A stretch of 64,000 bases of DNA from Saprospira grandis str. Lewin (GTDB lineage Bacteria > Bacteroidota > Bacteroidia > Chitinophagales > Saprospiraceae). The first letter of the stretch is position 1, and each line of letters starts with the position of its first letter. The translations under genes and the position numbers were made by a program. The stretch covers positions 4,278,501 to 4,342,500 of the forward strand of contig NC_016940.1 in NCBI RefSeq assembly GCF_000250635.1, written 5' to 3'. Below are positions 23,811 through 32,096 of this stretch, in pieces. The notes beneath the pieces are model-generated. The model did not search any database and was not told the DNA's origin. It saw only the letters and a program-made list of their open reading frames with translations.

Positions 23811-24412
23811 AAAAACTATCCGATAGAGCAGCAGAAGATTACCGACTCGTTACCCTCGCTGTAGAAGAAAATGACCAAATGGCTTATGCCCAACTGATGG
23901 ACCGCTACCGCAATTCCATCTTTCACATGATGCTCAAAATGGTCCGAAATAAAGATGATGCCGAAGATCTAACCATCGAAGCCTTTGGCAAAGCTTTCCG
24001 AAAACTCGATAGCTATAGCCCTAGCTATGCCTTTAGTACCTGGCTGTTCAAAATTGCCAGCAATAATTGTATCGACTTTATCCGAAAAAAAAGAATGAAA
24101 ATGCTCTCGATCGATGAACCCATTTCCGATGAAGGGGGTGCCGATTATAGCAATAGCCTCAAAGCCGATTTGCTGGACCCAGAGGAGCGCTTCATCCGAC
24201 AGCAGCGCCGACGCATTATGCAGGAACTGATGGAGCGCATGAGCGATAAATATCGCCAAATGATTGAGCTGCGTTATTTTGAAGAACTTTCTTACCAAGA
24301 AATTGCCGAACAACTCAATATGCCCCTAGGCACCGTCAAAGCCCAACTTTTTAGGGCCAAAGAGTTGCTCTACGATATCCTGAAAAATGCAAAAGCCCAA
24401 AGAGGTTTATAA
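23807..24412 (+). CDS. ECF-type RNA polymerase sigma factor
   Basis: The 201-residue protein starts MKKLSDRAAEDYRLV. Region 2 contains AYAQLMDRYRNSIFHMMLKM, DDAEDLTIEAFGKAFRKL and FSTWLFKIASNNCIDFIRKK. Region 4 contains YRQMIELRYFEELSYQEIAE followed by LNMPLGTVKAQLFRAKELL. It directs RNA polymerase to an unknown regulon. The chosen ATG overlaps the glycosyltransferase TGA (ATGA), giving translational coupling; the in-frame extension upstream lies inside the glycosyltransferase gene and is rejected. No anti-sigma gene follows. Confidence 0.92.
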   Translation: MKKLSDRAAEDYRLVTLAVEENDQMAYAQLMDRYRNSIFHMMLKMVRNKDDAEDLTIEAFGKAFRKLDSYSPSYAFSTWLFKIASNNCIDFIRKKRMKMLSIDEPISDEGGADYSNSLKADLLDPEERFIRQQRRRIMQELMERMSDKYRQMIELRYFEELSYQEIAEQLNMPLGTVKAQLFRAKELLYDILKNAKAQRGL

Positions 24413-24434
24413 AACCTGCTTTGAAAAATAGTCC

Positions 24435-24470
24435 CCGTCTTTCTCGCTTGCCGAGGAGGACGGTTTTTTT
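24435..24470 (+). terminator. Terminator after the sigma-factor gene
   Basis: CCGTCTTTCTCG pairs with CGAGGAGGACGG through two G-T pairs, followed by TTTTTTT. Confidence 0.75.
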
Positions 24471-24475
24471 ATTCC

Positions 24476-24652
24476 CTTGGGGCCCGCGGCCGCCCTTTTT
24501 TCTGGGGCGGCCGCCGCTATGCTGCGGGGCTCGCTATTCGCTCGGCCCTGCAGCCGCCTGCGGCGGCTTTGGTCTGGCCTGCGGCCACCCCTCCGCAGCG
24601 CTGGGCCATTTGGCCTGCGGCCAGGGGCGGCTTCGCCGCCCCGCTGGACCAA
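24476..24652 (-). repeat. Family-1 repeat, copy 7 (orientation B)
   Basis: The copy opens CCTTGGGGCCCGCGGCCGCC and contains GGCCGCCGCTATGCTGCGGG and GCTCGCTATTCGCTCGGCCC. It also has AGCCGCC-TGC-GGCGGCT, GGTCTGGCC-TGC-GGCCACCCC, CGCAGCGCTGGGCC and GGCGGC-TTC-GCCGCC. It starts 5 bp after a terminator. Confidence 0.9.
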
Positions 24653-24733
24653 AAATTCCCCCAGTTATTTCCAACACAAAAAAATGCTTTTATTTTTGGC
24701 ATACTCTTGGAAAATGGAGCCGCAGATTAACCT

Positions 24734-24741
24734 TAACTTTG
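24734..24741 (+). promoter_or_regulatory. Possible -7 element for the DUF4476 lipoprotein gene
   Basis: TAACTTTG matches TAnnTTTG. The nearest TTG (24707-24709) is 24 bp away, longer than ideal. The predicted start falls about 30 bp before the ATG at 24777. Confidence 0.4.
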
Positions 24742-24776
24742 ACCTTATCATTGAACTTTTTCAAAAATTTACGCTC

Positions 24777-25208
24777 ATGCGAATTTTTCTAACTTTTTTC
24801 AGCCTTTGCCTAATTATGGCCTCTTGTATTGTTGTCGACCCCTCCGCTATTGGTAATGGCGGTGGCGTTGTTTTGGGCGGGCCCGTCCCCGGCTATACCG
24901 GAAGAGTAGGCTGCAATGCCCCAATCACCAATAATCAATTTCAAAGAACCCGACAAAATTTGGCCAGCTATAGTAGTAGCTTTGACCGTATGGATGTGGC
25001 CAAAGCACAAATCCCAAGAGAAGGCTGCTACACCGTCTCTCAAATTAGACAACTAGTTAACCTTTGGTCTAGCTCTTTTGACCGAGAAGAATTTCTGCAT
25101 TTTGCCTATGACTATACTTATGATATAGATAATTATGTGGACCTTCAAGATGTTTTCACTAGTAGTATTGACCGCAAAGAATTTGTAGAGTGGTGCTACA
25201 ACCGCTAA
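24777..25208 (+). CDS. DUF4476-domain lipoprotein
   Basis: The 143-residue protein begins MRIFLTFFSLCLIMASC, a lipoprotein signal with its cysteine at 17. A glycine-rich linker follows, then a DUF4476-like helical domain: FQRTRQNLASYSSSFDRMDV, YTVSQIRQLVNLWSSSFDRE and FLHFAYDYTYDIDNYVDLQD, ending in SSIDRKEFVEWCYN. DUF4476 domains are common in Bacteroidota surface and periplasmic proteins, and their function is unknown. The longer open frame starting at 24477 is only read-through of a GC-rich repeat. A terminator follows directly. Confidence 0.85.
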   Translation: MRIFLTFFSLCLIMASCIVVDPSAIGNGGGVVLGGPVPGYTGRVGCNAPITNNQFQRTRQNLASYSSSFDRMDVAKAQIPREGCYTVSQIRQLVNLWSSSFDREEFLHFAYDYTYDIDNYVDLQDVFTSSIDRKEFVEWCYNR

Positions 25209-25210
25209 GC

Positions 25211-25244
25211 AAAAAGGACTAGCTCAACGCTAGTCCTTTTTTTT
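25211..25244 (+). terminator. Terminator after the DUF4476 gene
   Basis: AAAAAGGACTAGC and GCTAGTCCTTTTT form a stem with a 5-nt loop and an eight-T tail. Confidence 0.85.
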
Positions 25245-25290
25245 GTTAATATATTCATCTTTGGTCACAGAGCGATAAAAGCAACTTCCT

Positions 25291-25298
25291 TATCTTTG
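25291..25298 (+). promoter_or_regulatory. -7 element for the methyltransferase-like lipoprotein gene
   Basis: TATCTTTG is an exact TAnnTTTG match 22 bp before the ATG at 25321. A TTTG at 25260-25263 is 27 bp upstream, too far for the standard spacing. Confidence 0.45.
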
Positions 25299-25320
25299 GC
25301 CCATAACAAATGAATAGAAT

Positions 25321-26034
25321 ATGAAAAAATTAAGTTTAGCGCTGCTGCTTTTTGCTGGCGCTTGTACTAGCCCCGCAGCAGAAGAAACAAAAGAGAAAAC
25401 CACCCAAAAAGAACCTATAGAAGAAAAAAAGCATCATCACAAACATCATCATGGCGCTGCCAATGCACATATGCACAGCCACTCTATAGAAGAATTGGTA
25501 GAACGCTTTGAGTCTAAAGAAAGAGATGAATACCAACAACCAGCAAAAGTTTTAGACTACCTAGGAGATTTGTCGGGCAAAAAAATTATGGATATTGGCG
25601 CAGGCTCTGGCTACTTTTCTGTAAAATTTGCCGCCGCTGGCGCAGAAGTAATTGCCGCCGATGTAGATACTGGCTTTCAAAATTATTTGCAGAAACGCAT
25701 TGCTGCCGATAAAATTGAAAATGTAGAGCTTCGCCTCATGCCTTATGAGACGCCCAAAATTAAGGATCAAGAAGTAGATCTTGTATTCATTAGCAATACC
25801 TACCATCATATTGAGGACCGTATTGCCTATTTTAAGGCAGTCAAAAAAGGCCTTAAAGCCAATGGCGAACTCATTATTATTGACTTTTTTAAGAAGGAAT
25901 TGCCTATTGGCCCCTCCATGGACCATAAAATTGCCAAGGAAAAAGTTTTAGAAGAACTCAAAGCTGCTGGCTTTGTCAATTTTGAGCTAAAAGAAGAGCT
26001 CTTGCCTTACCAATATGTGATTAAGGCAAAATAA
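25321..26034 (+). CDS. Methyltransferase-fold lipoprotein with His-rich linker
   Basis: The 237-residue product starts MKKLSLALLLFAGACTSPA, a lipoprotein signal with C15. An acidic/basic linker and a His-rich stretch (38-54, HHHKHHH, then HMHSH) follow. From about residue 75 there is a class I SAM methyltransferase fold: LSGKKIMDIGAGSGYFSVKF (motif I), VIAADVD (acidic end of strand 2), VDLVFISNTYHHIEDR (motif IV region) and NGELIIIDFFKKE. The Rossmann motifs look intact. Export of such a domain is odd because SAM is cytoplasmic. The His run may bind metal. Both roles are inferences. Confidence 0.82.
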   Translation: MKKLSLALLLFAGACTSPAAEETKEKTTQKEPIEEKKHHHKHHHGAANAHMHSHSIEELVERFESKERDEYQQPAKVLDYLGDLSGKKIMDIGAGSGYFSVKFAAAGAEVIAADVDTGFQNYLQKRIAADKIENVELRLMPYETPKIKDQEVDLVFISNTYHHIEDRIAYFKAVKKGLKANGELIIIDFFKKELPIGPSMDHKIAKEKVLEELKAAGFVNFELKEELLPYQYVIKAK

Positions 26035-26060
26035 AATGCGCTAAGCATTTTGCTAATGTT

Positions 26061-26094
26061 AAGGGCCGAAGATAAATATCTTCGGCCTTTTTTT
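26061..26094 (+). terminator. Terminator after the methyltransferase-like gene
   Basis: GGCCGAAGATA-AA-TATCTTCGGCC (26064-26087) is followed by TTTTTTT. Confidence 0.85.
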
Positions 26095-26344
26095 GGTCCA
26101 AAAAAAATTGCTTGTTTTTTCGCAATAGTTTTTCATGCGCTATTTCCCCCCCCTACTTTTTTGTTCTCTGCTTGTAAGTTTCAAGCTGAAAAGCACTGCC
26201 GTTTTTTGCCGCTGCAAAAAATTCATCTTTTTTAGGGCCGAAGAAAAAATTAGTCGCTTTTTGCTCCAGTTGCTAATTGAAAGCCGCTAATTGAAAGGGC
26301 CGTTTGAGGGCCGAAGCAAAAAGCCCTGAAAAAACATAAAAGTT
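26095..26344. other. Intergenic stretch with a family-3 motif
   Basis: No credible ORF is present. The first 130 bp are T-rich and featureless apart from a C8 run. At 26271-26300 the family-3 paired motif TAATTGAAAG...TAATTGAAAG occurs, flanked by two AGGGCCGAAG segments. Family-1 copy 8 follows. Confidence 0.6.
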
Positions 26345-26495
26345 GTGCGGCCCAGCGCTGCGCAGCCGTGGCCGCAGGCCAGACCCAGTTTTTTGAGCGC
26401 AGCGAAAAAAACGCAGGGCCGAGCAGACCTGCGAGCGGCGCAGCATAGCGGCGGCCGACCTAGGCGAAGCCTAGCCGGCCGCGGGGCCCAAAAAA
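26345..26495 (+). repeat. Family-1 repeat, copy 8 (orientation A)
   Basis: The order is GCGGCCCAGCGCTGCGCAGC, CGTGGCC-GCA-GGCCAGACC, a T/A-stem hairpin with a GAGCGCAGCGA tip, GCAGGGCCGAGCAGACCTGC, GGCGCAGCATAGCGGCGGCC and CTAGGC-GAA-GCCTAG. It ends CGCGGGGCCCAAAAAA. It is closely similar to copies 5 and 12. Confidence 0.9.
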
Positions 26496-26547
26496 CAGTA
26501 GTATAGAACGTTTTTTATAGAAAAATGAGCAAGGAAATTTACCCGCT

Positions 26548-27621
26548 CTAAAAACGTTCTGAAAAATGCTGCCCATCAAATTGATAGACTTTTCCCTTAC
26601 TAAAGCCAAAAAGTAAATCTCCATTTTGCTCTTCATAACAACTGAGCGCCATTCCTACAGCCAAGTTTTTAGCCACTTTATACTGTTGAATATGCTCCCC
26701 ATCAAAGCGCCAAAGACCAGTATCTCGGTCAGAAAACCAAATATTTCCCTTTTGGTCCTCCACAATCAGAAAAACAGATTGCAAACCTTTATTCTGAGCA
26801 AACGCCCTTTTTTCTGTATTTTCTCTAAAGGTTTTTATCGGCATCAGCAGCCCTTTTTCTCTTGAAAAATGCTGGACCGTATCGCCTTGCATACAGAAAA
26901 CACCGATTCCATTATTGCCAATCCACAAACGTCCTTTAGTATCTTTCAGAATACTTCTGATGTGCAGGCCCTCCTCTTTCTTAAGGCCCAAAGCCTCATT
27001 ATCAATTCGCCGAACGCCCTGCCCCTCATAAATAAAAGCGGCAGCATAACTGGCCCAATACAAAGCTCCATTTTTTCCTCTAGAAAAATCGGTTAGCGCA
27101 TAGGCGTTATTAACATCTCGCTTTTCGCTCAAAGGGAAAGCCCAATAGCTTAATTTTTCGCCATCGTAGCAATAAGCCCCTTCTTTTGTCCCCGCATTAA
27201 ACCAGAGGTCAAATTGGCCAAAATCTTTCTCTTTTAGCGCTGGGCCCCAACTATTTTCTACTAAGCGAATAATTTTTCCTTGCTCATAACGGCATACCCC
27301 CTGAGCAGTGCCAAAATAAATTCGGCCCAATTGATCTTCCTGTATAGAACGAACTTGATTATCGGCCAAACCCTCAGAAACAGCAAAGTATTCAAAGGTT
27401 TTTCCATCATAACGGCAAAGGCCCTCTTTTTGACTGCCCAACCAATAATTTCCGCTGCGATCCCGATGTATAGCCGTAATTGCAGAGCTAAACTTTAGCC
27501 TAGGCTTTGGAACAACAGCAGTCGTTTTTTCTTCTTTGCTGCTAGGTACTTTCTGTTCTGCACAAGAAAAACTTAGACAGAACAACAAAGAGAGCGCAAT
27601 TATTTTAGCGTTTTTTTTCAT
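26548..27621 (-). CDS. Lipoprotein with a two-component-regulator-type beta-propeller
   Basis: The 357-residue protein has a lipoprotein signal (MKKNAKIIALSLLFCLSFSC). From about residue 45 it has repeated propeller blades of the Reg_prop type: ITAIHRDRSGNYWLGSQKEG, VRSIQEDQLGRIYFGTAQG, IRSILKDTKGRLWIGNNGIG, FLIVEDQKGNIWFSDRDTGL. In hybrid two-component systems such propellers sense polysaccharide. Here there is no kinase or membrane domain, so the protein is a free lipid-anchored propeller of unknown ligand. Confidence 0.85.
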   Translation of the reverse strand: MKKNAKIIALSLLFCLSFSCAEQKVPSSKEEKTTAVVPKPRLKFSSAITAIHRDRSGNYWLGSQKEGLCRYDGKTFEYFAVSEGLADNQVRSIQEDQLGRIYFGTAQGVCRYEQGKIIRLVENSWGPALKEKDFGQFDLWFNAGTKEGAYCYDGEKLSYWAFPLSEKRDVNNAYALTDFSRGKNGALYWASYAAAFIYEGQGVRRIDNEALGLKKEEGLHIRSILKDTKGRLWIGNNGIGVFCMQGDTVQHFSREKGLLMPIKTFRENTEKRAFAQNKGLQSVFLIVEDQKGNIWFSDRDTGLWRFDGEHIQQYKVAKNLAVGMALSCYEEQNGDLLFGFSKGKVYQFDGQHFSERF

Positions 27622-27625
27622 TTTC

Positions 27626-27796
27626 TTTTTTTGGGGCTTGCCCGCCCTTTGGGCGGGCCGGGCTGTATCAGGGCTCGCAGGTTTGCTCGGCCCTTCGCAA
27701 AAAACAAGTTTTTGCTCGGTCTGCGGCTACGCCGCCCCCTTTTCCATCCCTAAGCCAAGTCGCTACGCTCCTTTGCGGCGGCTTCGCCGCCTGCTA
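27626..27796 (-). repeat. Family-1 repeat, copy 9 (orientation B)
   Basis: The order is TTTTTTTGGGGCTTG, CCCGCCC-TTT-GGGCGGG, CCGGGCTGTATCAGGGCTCG and CAGGTTTGCTCGGCCCTTCG. CAAAAA-CAAG-TTTTTG, GTCTGCGGC-TAC-GCCGC, CCATCCCTAAGCC and GGCGGC-TTC-GCCGCC follow. The edge is 4 bp from the propeller gene start. Confidence 0.9.
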
Positions 27797-27839
27797 AAAC
27801 TAGAAAAAGGACCAACTATGAGCGAATAAAAAATTTCTC

Positions 27840-29678
27840 TTAGGGAATATATAAGCGAATCGCTCTTTTTTCCAATCGGCCATTATAGCTAATCTCTAAA
27901 AGGTAATCTCCTGTTTTTAGGCCTTGAATATTGAGCTCGACCTCTTGTTTGCCTGCACCAAGGGCCATCGTATAGCGCCTTTGGCTAATTCTATTCACAT
28001 CAAAAAGCTCGAAGCGGACTTTTTCTTCGGCTTGATGCAAAGAAAGGGGAACCGCTAATTTTTTGCGCAACAAATTGACGGACAAAAGCGGGATGCGTTC
28101 TTCATTTTCTTGACTTGCTTTTACCAGCAGTTCTTGGCGGTCCAATAGTTTTCCATCTTCATCCAAAACCGAAATGCGATAATAAGACTGCTGGCTTAGG
28201 GGGCGGTCCTGAATATCGGCAAATTCGTAGTGGTTGGGCAATTCTTCTGAAGGGCCAGCCCCTTCTAAATTGGCCAAGGTAGACCAATAAATTTTGTTGT
28301 GCGAATGCTGAATGAGGAAGCGATAATTTTGTCCCTCATATTTGCAGGCCCAAAACAGGCGCAGGCGTTGTTGTTCGGCCTTGGCCTTTAGGTCCATTAA
28401 AACTGTTTTGGCCTTATCGGTTGGAGGTTTATAGCGCAACAAATAATTATTGGCCAAATCAATATGATCTTCCTGATGGGGTTGCCAAAGCATAATATTT
28501 TTGGGCATGCTAAAGCGGCTATCATCATCCAAATAACCAATTAGGCTAGCATTATCTGATTTGACGGTGCGAATTTCAATATTTTCTAGACTGACAAACA
28601 ACCATTTCACTTGATTGAGTTTGCCTGCGGCTCTGGTCCAACTTTTTGTGTCATCGGCATTGCGGAGGGGGGCACCCCAGCCGCCTTCACCAATATAGAC
28701 CACTCCATTTTTATCATCTCGGATAAAGCCTTCTTCATGGCCCTCCTCTTGGCTGTAGCGAATGGGCCAAGTATATTTAGAGGTATGCGAATCGCATTCT
28801 AGGGCCAATTGTACCCCATAGCGCTCAAACAAAGGGGCCCAAGCCATGGCCAACTCCTCTTTTTCTGATTTTCGCTTCACATGAGGGCGCATAGGATGAT
28901 GATATTGGGCAAATCGCCAGCCATGGTCCTGATGTTCGGCCAAATCCTCGGCCAACCATTCGGCCTGCAAGCCTGCGGCGGGCATCATACTATTTAAGGT
29001 ATATAAGCGCATGAGATTGCCACCCAAACTCAGTGCATAATAAGCCTTAGGATTGGGCAAATCAAACAACTTATATAAGGTTTCATTAGAGAGCTCGTGG
29101 TTTCCTCTGGCCACCACCATAGCCGTAATGCGGCCATCGGGCGTAATGGTTTCCTGCCAATCATCCAGCCAGCCCTGCCATTGTTTGGGCGTACCCAAAG
29201 CAGTCATATCTCCAGCAAAAACCACCAAATGCGGGCGCAAGCGGGCCACCAAGCGGTTCGCATTTTTTCTGGCCGCCTGATAATTTCTAGAATCTCCCCC
29301 GGCCACAATAGAAAGCCGTTCTTTGGGGGAATTGGGTAAGGTTTTAAAGGAATAGCGTTGGCTACAGCCCTCTTCATCGCAAACTACAAAGTAGTAATTG
29401 GTATTAGGTTGCAAATCGGCCAAACGGGCAAAGTAGGTGAGCATGCCCTTTACCTTATAGCTCTTTTGGGGAATTTGTTTGAGGGGGTAAGCTTTGGCTT
29501 TTTGGCCCAAATCATTGGGGCCATAATAGAGCACGGGCGCCTTGCCAGAGGCTTGTTCCCAACCAATACTAATACTTTGGCTGGGGTCTTGGCGCAAAAC
29601 GGCCCGAAAACGGATGGGCTTGGCCCAAGAAAGAGAAAAACTGAAGAGAAAAAAGAAAAATAAACAATATCGCATCAT
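27840..29678 (-). CDS. Secreted metallophosphoesterase, purple-acid-phosphatase-like, with T9SS-like tail
   Basis: The 612-residue protein starts MMRYCLFFFFLFSFSLSWAK (signal peptide). An Ig/FN3-like N-terminal domain (about 22-120, ending YYFVVCDEEGCSQRYSFKTL) precedes a calcineurin-type phosphoesterase domain. Its metal and catalytic motifs are complete: VAGGDSRN, VVFAGDMTALG, VVARGNHELS, QYHHPMRP and ECDSHTSKY. The C-terminus (FELFDVNRISQRRYTM, LKTGDYLLEISYNGR) resembles a T9SS sorting domain without the usual P-N-P. It probably hydrolyses phosphate esters outside the cell. The longer frame to 29876 reads through repeat copy 10 and is rejected. Confidence 0.87.
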   Translation of the reverse strand: MMRYCLFFFFLFSFSLSWAKPIRFRAVLRQDPSQSISIGWEQASGKAPVLYYGPNDLGQKAKAYPLKQIPQKSYKVKGMLTYFARLADLQPNTNYYFVVCDEEGCSQRYSFKTLPNSPKERLSIVAGGDSRNYQAARKNANRLVARLRPHLVVFAGDMTALGTPKQWQGWLDDWQETITPDGRITAMVVARGNHELSNETLYKLFDLPNPKAYYALSLGGNLMRLYTLNSMMPAAGLQAEWLAEDLAEHQDHGWRFAQYHHPMRPHVKRKSEKEELAMAWAPLFERYGVQLALECDSHTSKYTWPIRYSQEEGHEEGFIRDDKNGVVYIGEGGWGAPLRNADDTKSWTRAAGKLNQVKWLFVSLENIEIRTVKSDNASLIGYLDDDSRFSMPKNIMLWQPHQEDHIDLANNYLLRYKPPTDKAKTVLMDLKAKAEQQRLRLFWACKYEGQNYRFLIQHSHNKIYWSTLANLEGAGPSEELPNHYEFADIQDRPLSQQSYYRISVLDEDGKLLDRQELLVKASQENEERIPLLSVNLLRKKLAVPLSLHQAEEKVRFELFDVNRISQRRYTMALGAGKQEVELNIQGLKTGDYLLEISYNGRLEKRAIRLYIP

Positions 29679-29707
29679 CTGATTTTTATTGAACGATTTT
29701 TTGCGTC

Positions 29708-29858
29708 TAGAGGCGAGCGCAGCGAGCCGGCTTAGGGATGGAAAGGGGTGGCCGAAGGCCAGACCCAAGTTTTTGAGCGCAGCGAAAAAACTGCAGGGCC
29801 GAGCGAGCAGCGAGCCCCGACACAGCCCGGCCCGCCAGAGGCGGGCAAGCCCCAAAAT
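29708..29858 (+). repeat. Family-1 repeat, copy 10 (orientation A)
   Basis: The order is AGAGGCGAGC-GCA-GCGAGCC, TTAGGGATGGAAAGGGGTGG and GGCC-GAA-GGCCAGACC. An A/T hairpin with GAGCGCAGCGA, GCAGGGCCGAGCGAGCAGCG, AGCCCCGACACAGCC, CCCGCC-AGA-GGCGGG and CAAGCCCCAAAA follow. Confidence 0.9.
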
Positions 29859-29885
29859 ATGCACAAAGGTAGTCAAAAACGCATA

Positions 29886-29922
29886 AAAAAACCCAAGTGC
29901 TTGAGTTTAGCGCTTGGGTTTA
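29886..29922 (-). terminator. Terminator of the bacilliredoxin gene
   Basis: On the minus strand AAACCCAAGCGC pairs with GCACTTGGGTTT (one G-T pair), followed by a T-run. It is just downstream of the stop at 29940. Confidence 0.8.
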
Positions 29923-29939
29923 TCGGGCAAAAAAAGAGC

Positions 29940-30359
29940 TTAATCGCAAAAGCGTTCGATAGCGGCCTTAAGATTGGCGGCGATCATTTCGGCTGTACTG
30001 CCCTCGATATGGTGGCGTTCTAGAAAATGGACCAACTTTCCATCTTTGAAAAGCCCCACAGAAGGCGAAGAGGGAGGATAAGGCAACATAAACTGTCGGG
30101 CCGTGTCTACGGCTTCTTTGTGCACACCGGCAAAAACGGTAACGGCCTCGGTGGGTTGCTTGCTCGCTTGCGCTAGGGCCAACTTTACGCCGGGACGGGC
30201 ATTGCCAGCGGCGCAACCACAGACAGAATTGACCACGACTAGAGCGGTTCCTGATTTTTGGCCCAAAATGGCCTTTACTTCTTCGGCAGTTTCTAGTCCT
30301 TTAAAGCCATGATCGGTAAGATCTTTGGCCATAGGTGTAGTCAGATGTTCTGGATACAT
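29940..30359 (-). CDS. BrxA/BrxB-family bacilliredoxin
   Basis: The 139-residue protein starts MYPEHLTTPMAKDLTDHGF and carries VVNSVCGCAAGNARPG, the C-G-C redox motif (C47/C49) of YphP/YqiW bacilliredoxins. FAGVHKEAVDTARQF and a conserved FKDGKLVHFLERHHIEG follow. In Firmicutes these proteins remove bacillithiol from oxidised proteins. Several Bacteroidota also encode the family and may use bacillithiol. It is cytoplasmic. The upstream in-frame ATG at 30404 gives a non-conserved extension. Confidence 0.88.
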   Translation of the reverse strand: MYPEHLTTPMAKDLTDHGFKGLETAEEVKAILGQKSGTALVVVNSVCGCAAGNARPGVKLALAQASKQPTEAVTVFAGVHKEAVDTARQFMLPYPPSSPSVGLFKDGKLVHFLERHHIEGSTAEMIAANLKAAIERFCD

Positions 30360-30434
30360 ACGATTATTATTTTCGATTGAATAATATTTGATTGGAGAGG
30401 GCAAAGATAGAAAAGATGTGCTAAAAATTGCCCT

Positions 30435-32096
30435 TTATTCTGTTTTCAAACCCTTAACGGCAGCTTGGAGCATGGGGTCTTCTTTGGCCATAGCCTTATA
30501 AAAATAGGCTTCGCCAAAGAGTTGTTCGGCCAAATAGCCTTTGATATAGCGCTTGAGGCTGCTTTGGCTTTTTTGCCAGGCGGCGGCATCAAATTGCAAC
30601 TCTTTTTGCTCCGTTAGATACTGCTGAAAAGCCTGCATAAGCTCTTCGGAAGGCTGATAATTTTTGAGGAAATCCTCTGCTTTTTGGCCCTCAAAAGTTT
30701 GGAATCGCTGATCGAGGTAGCGATAGACAAAGGCGGGCAAATTGAAGCGGGCATTCACATAAAAATCATTGCGGTTAAGGCTATCGAGGGGCACAAAAAT
30801 ATCGGGGATGATTCCGCCACCGCCATAAACCAAGCGGCCACCCGTTGTTTTATAGACCGTAGAGTCTAGCACTTTAATACTATCTTTTTCATAAAGTTCA
30901 CCAGATTTTAGGCGGCTTTCAAAATCTTGATCGTAACCTGCTTCATCGCCTTTTTTGTAGGGGCGTTGAATCAGGCGGCCCGAGGGCGTATAATAGCGAG
31001 CGACCGTAAGGCGGAGAGCAGATTCATCGCTCAGGCCGTATTGTTCTTGGACCAAACCCTTACCAAAAGAGCGGCGGCCCACAATAATGCCGCGGTCGTT
31101 ATCTTGGATAGCGCCCGCCATAATTTCTGAGGCGGAGGCAGAGCCTTCATCGATCAAAACGGCAACTCGGCCCACCTTAAAAAAGCTGCGGCCAGTAGAT
31201 TTATATTCTTTGCGTTTGTAGCTACGGCCCTCGGTATAGACCAAAAGCCGTTTGTCCTTAAACAATTGATTGAGGATTTCGGTAGCTTCCTTGAGGTAGC
31301 CGCCTGGGTTTTGGCGCAGATCAATAACTAGATCTTCCATCCCTTCTTCCTCTACCAAAGGCTCTAGGGCCTCCATAAACTCCTTATAGGTTTTGCTGCT
31401 AAAGCGGCTAATTTTGATGTAGCCCGTTTTATCGTCCCACATAAAACCGGCATCGACACTTTTAACGGGAATCTCACCTCTTTTGATGGCAATATTTAGG
31501 GGGCTGCTTTGTCCTCTTCTCAAGACGCTAATATTTACAGTAGAGCCGGCTGGACCTTTAAGGCGCTTGACAATTTCCTCATTGTCCAATTTTTGGCCTG
31601 CAAAAAGGCTATCATTTACTCTCAGGAACTTATCGCCTACTTTTAGGCCGGCCTGATCGGCGGGGCCATCTTTTAGAACCGTTGTAATAGAAACCGTATC
31701 ATCGAGCAAGAAAAACTCTACGCCAATGCCTTCAAAGTTGCCTTCTAGAGATTCGTTGACGGCCTGTAGTTTTTGGCTGGGAATATAATTAGAGTGAGGA
31801 TCGAGCTGGTCCAAAATCGCTTTAATGGCGGCATCTTCTAGCTCGCCCAATTCTACGCCCTCCAAATAGCGGGCATCGACAAAGCGGAGCACCTCTTCTA
31901 CCTTACCATTAAAGCGGCTAATATCGCCCGAATGAGGGCTATCGGCATCAAACTGATAGCTTGGGCGACTGGGTTGGCGCAAAAGCAGGCCCATAAACAG
32001 CCCCAAAGCCAGGGAAATACCAATGAGGGCAGGCAGCCAGATTTGAACCTTTTGTAGAAAAGAAAGAGGACCGTTGGAAGGAGCGTGCTGAGACAT
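30435..32096 (-). CDS. S41-family C-terminal processing peptidase with PDZ domain
   Basis: The 553-residue protease starts MSQHAPSNGPLSFLQKVQIW, with one N-terminal membrane helix (LPALIGISLALGLFMGLLL). A PDZ domain (about 100-185, EGIGVEFFLLDDTVSITTVL, LKVGDKFLRVND) comes next. The S41 catalytic domain has DLVIDLRQNPGGYL and DEGSASASEIMAGAIQDND (serine of the Ser/Lys dyad), then GRRSFGKGLVQEQ (lysine). It should cleave C-termini of periplasmic substrates. The 34-codon extension upstream to 32198 is not family-like. Confidence 0.9.
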   Translation of the reverse strand: MSQHAPSNGPLSFLQKVQIWLPALIGISLALGLFMGLLLRQPSRPSYQFDADSPHSGDISRFNGKVEEVLRFVDARYLEGVELGELEDAAIKAILDQLDPHSNYIPSQKLQAVNESLEGNFEGIGVEFFLLDDTVSITTVLKDGPADQAGLKVGDKFLRVNDSLFAGQKLDNEEIVKRLKGPAGSTVNISVLRRGQSSPLNIAIKRGEIPVKSVDAGFMWDDKTGYIKISRFSSKTYKEFMEALEPLVEEEGMEDLVIDLRQNPGGYLKEATEILNQLFKDKRLLVYTEGRSYKRKEYKSTGRSFFKVGRVAVLIDEGSASASEIMAGAIQDNDRGIIVGRRSFGKGLVQEQYGLSDESALRLTVARYYTPSGRLIQRPYKKGDEAGYDQDFESRLKSGELYEKDSIKVLDSTVYKTTGGRLVYGGGGIIPDIFVPLDSLNRNDFYVNARFNLPAFVYRYLDQRFQTFEGQKAEDFLKNYQPSEELMQAFQQYLTEQKELQFDAAAWQKSQSSLKRYIKGYLAEQLFGEAYFYKAMAKEDPMLQAAVKGLKTE

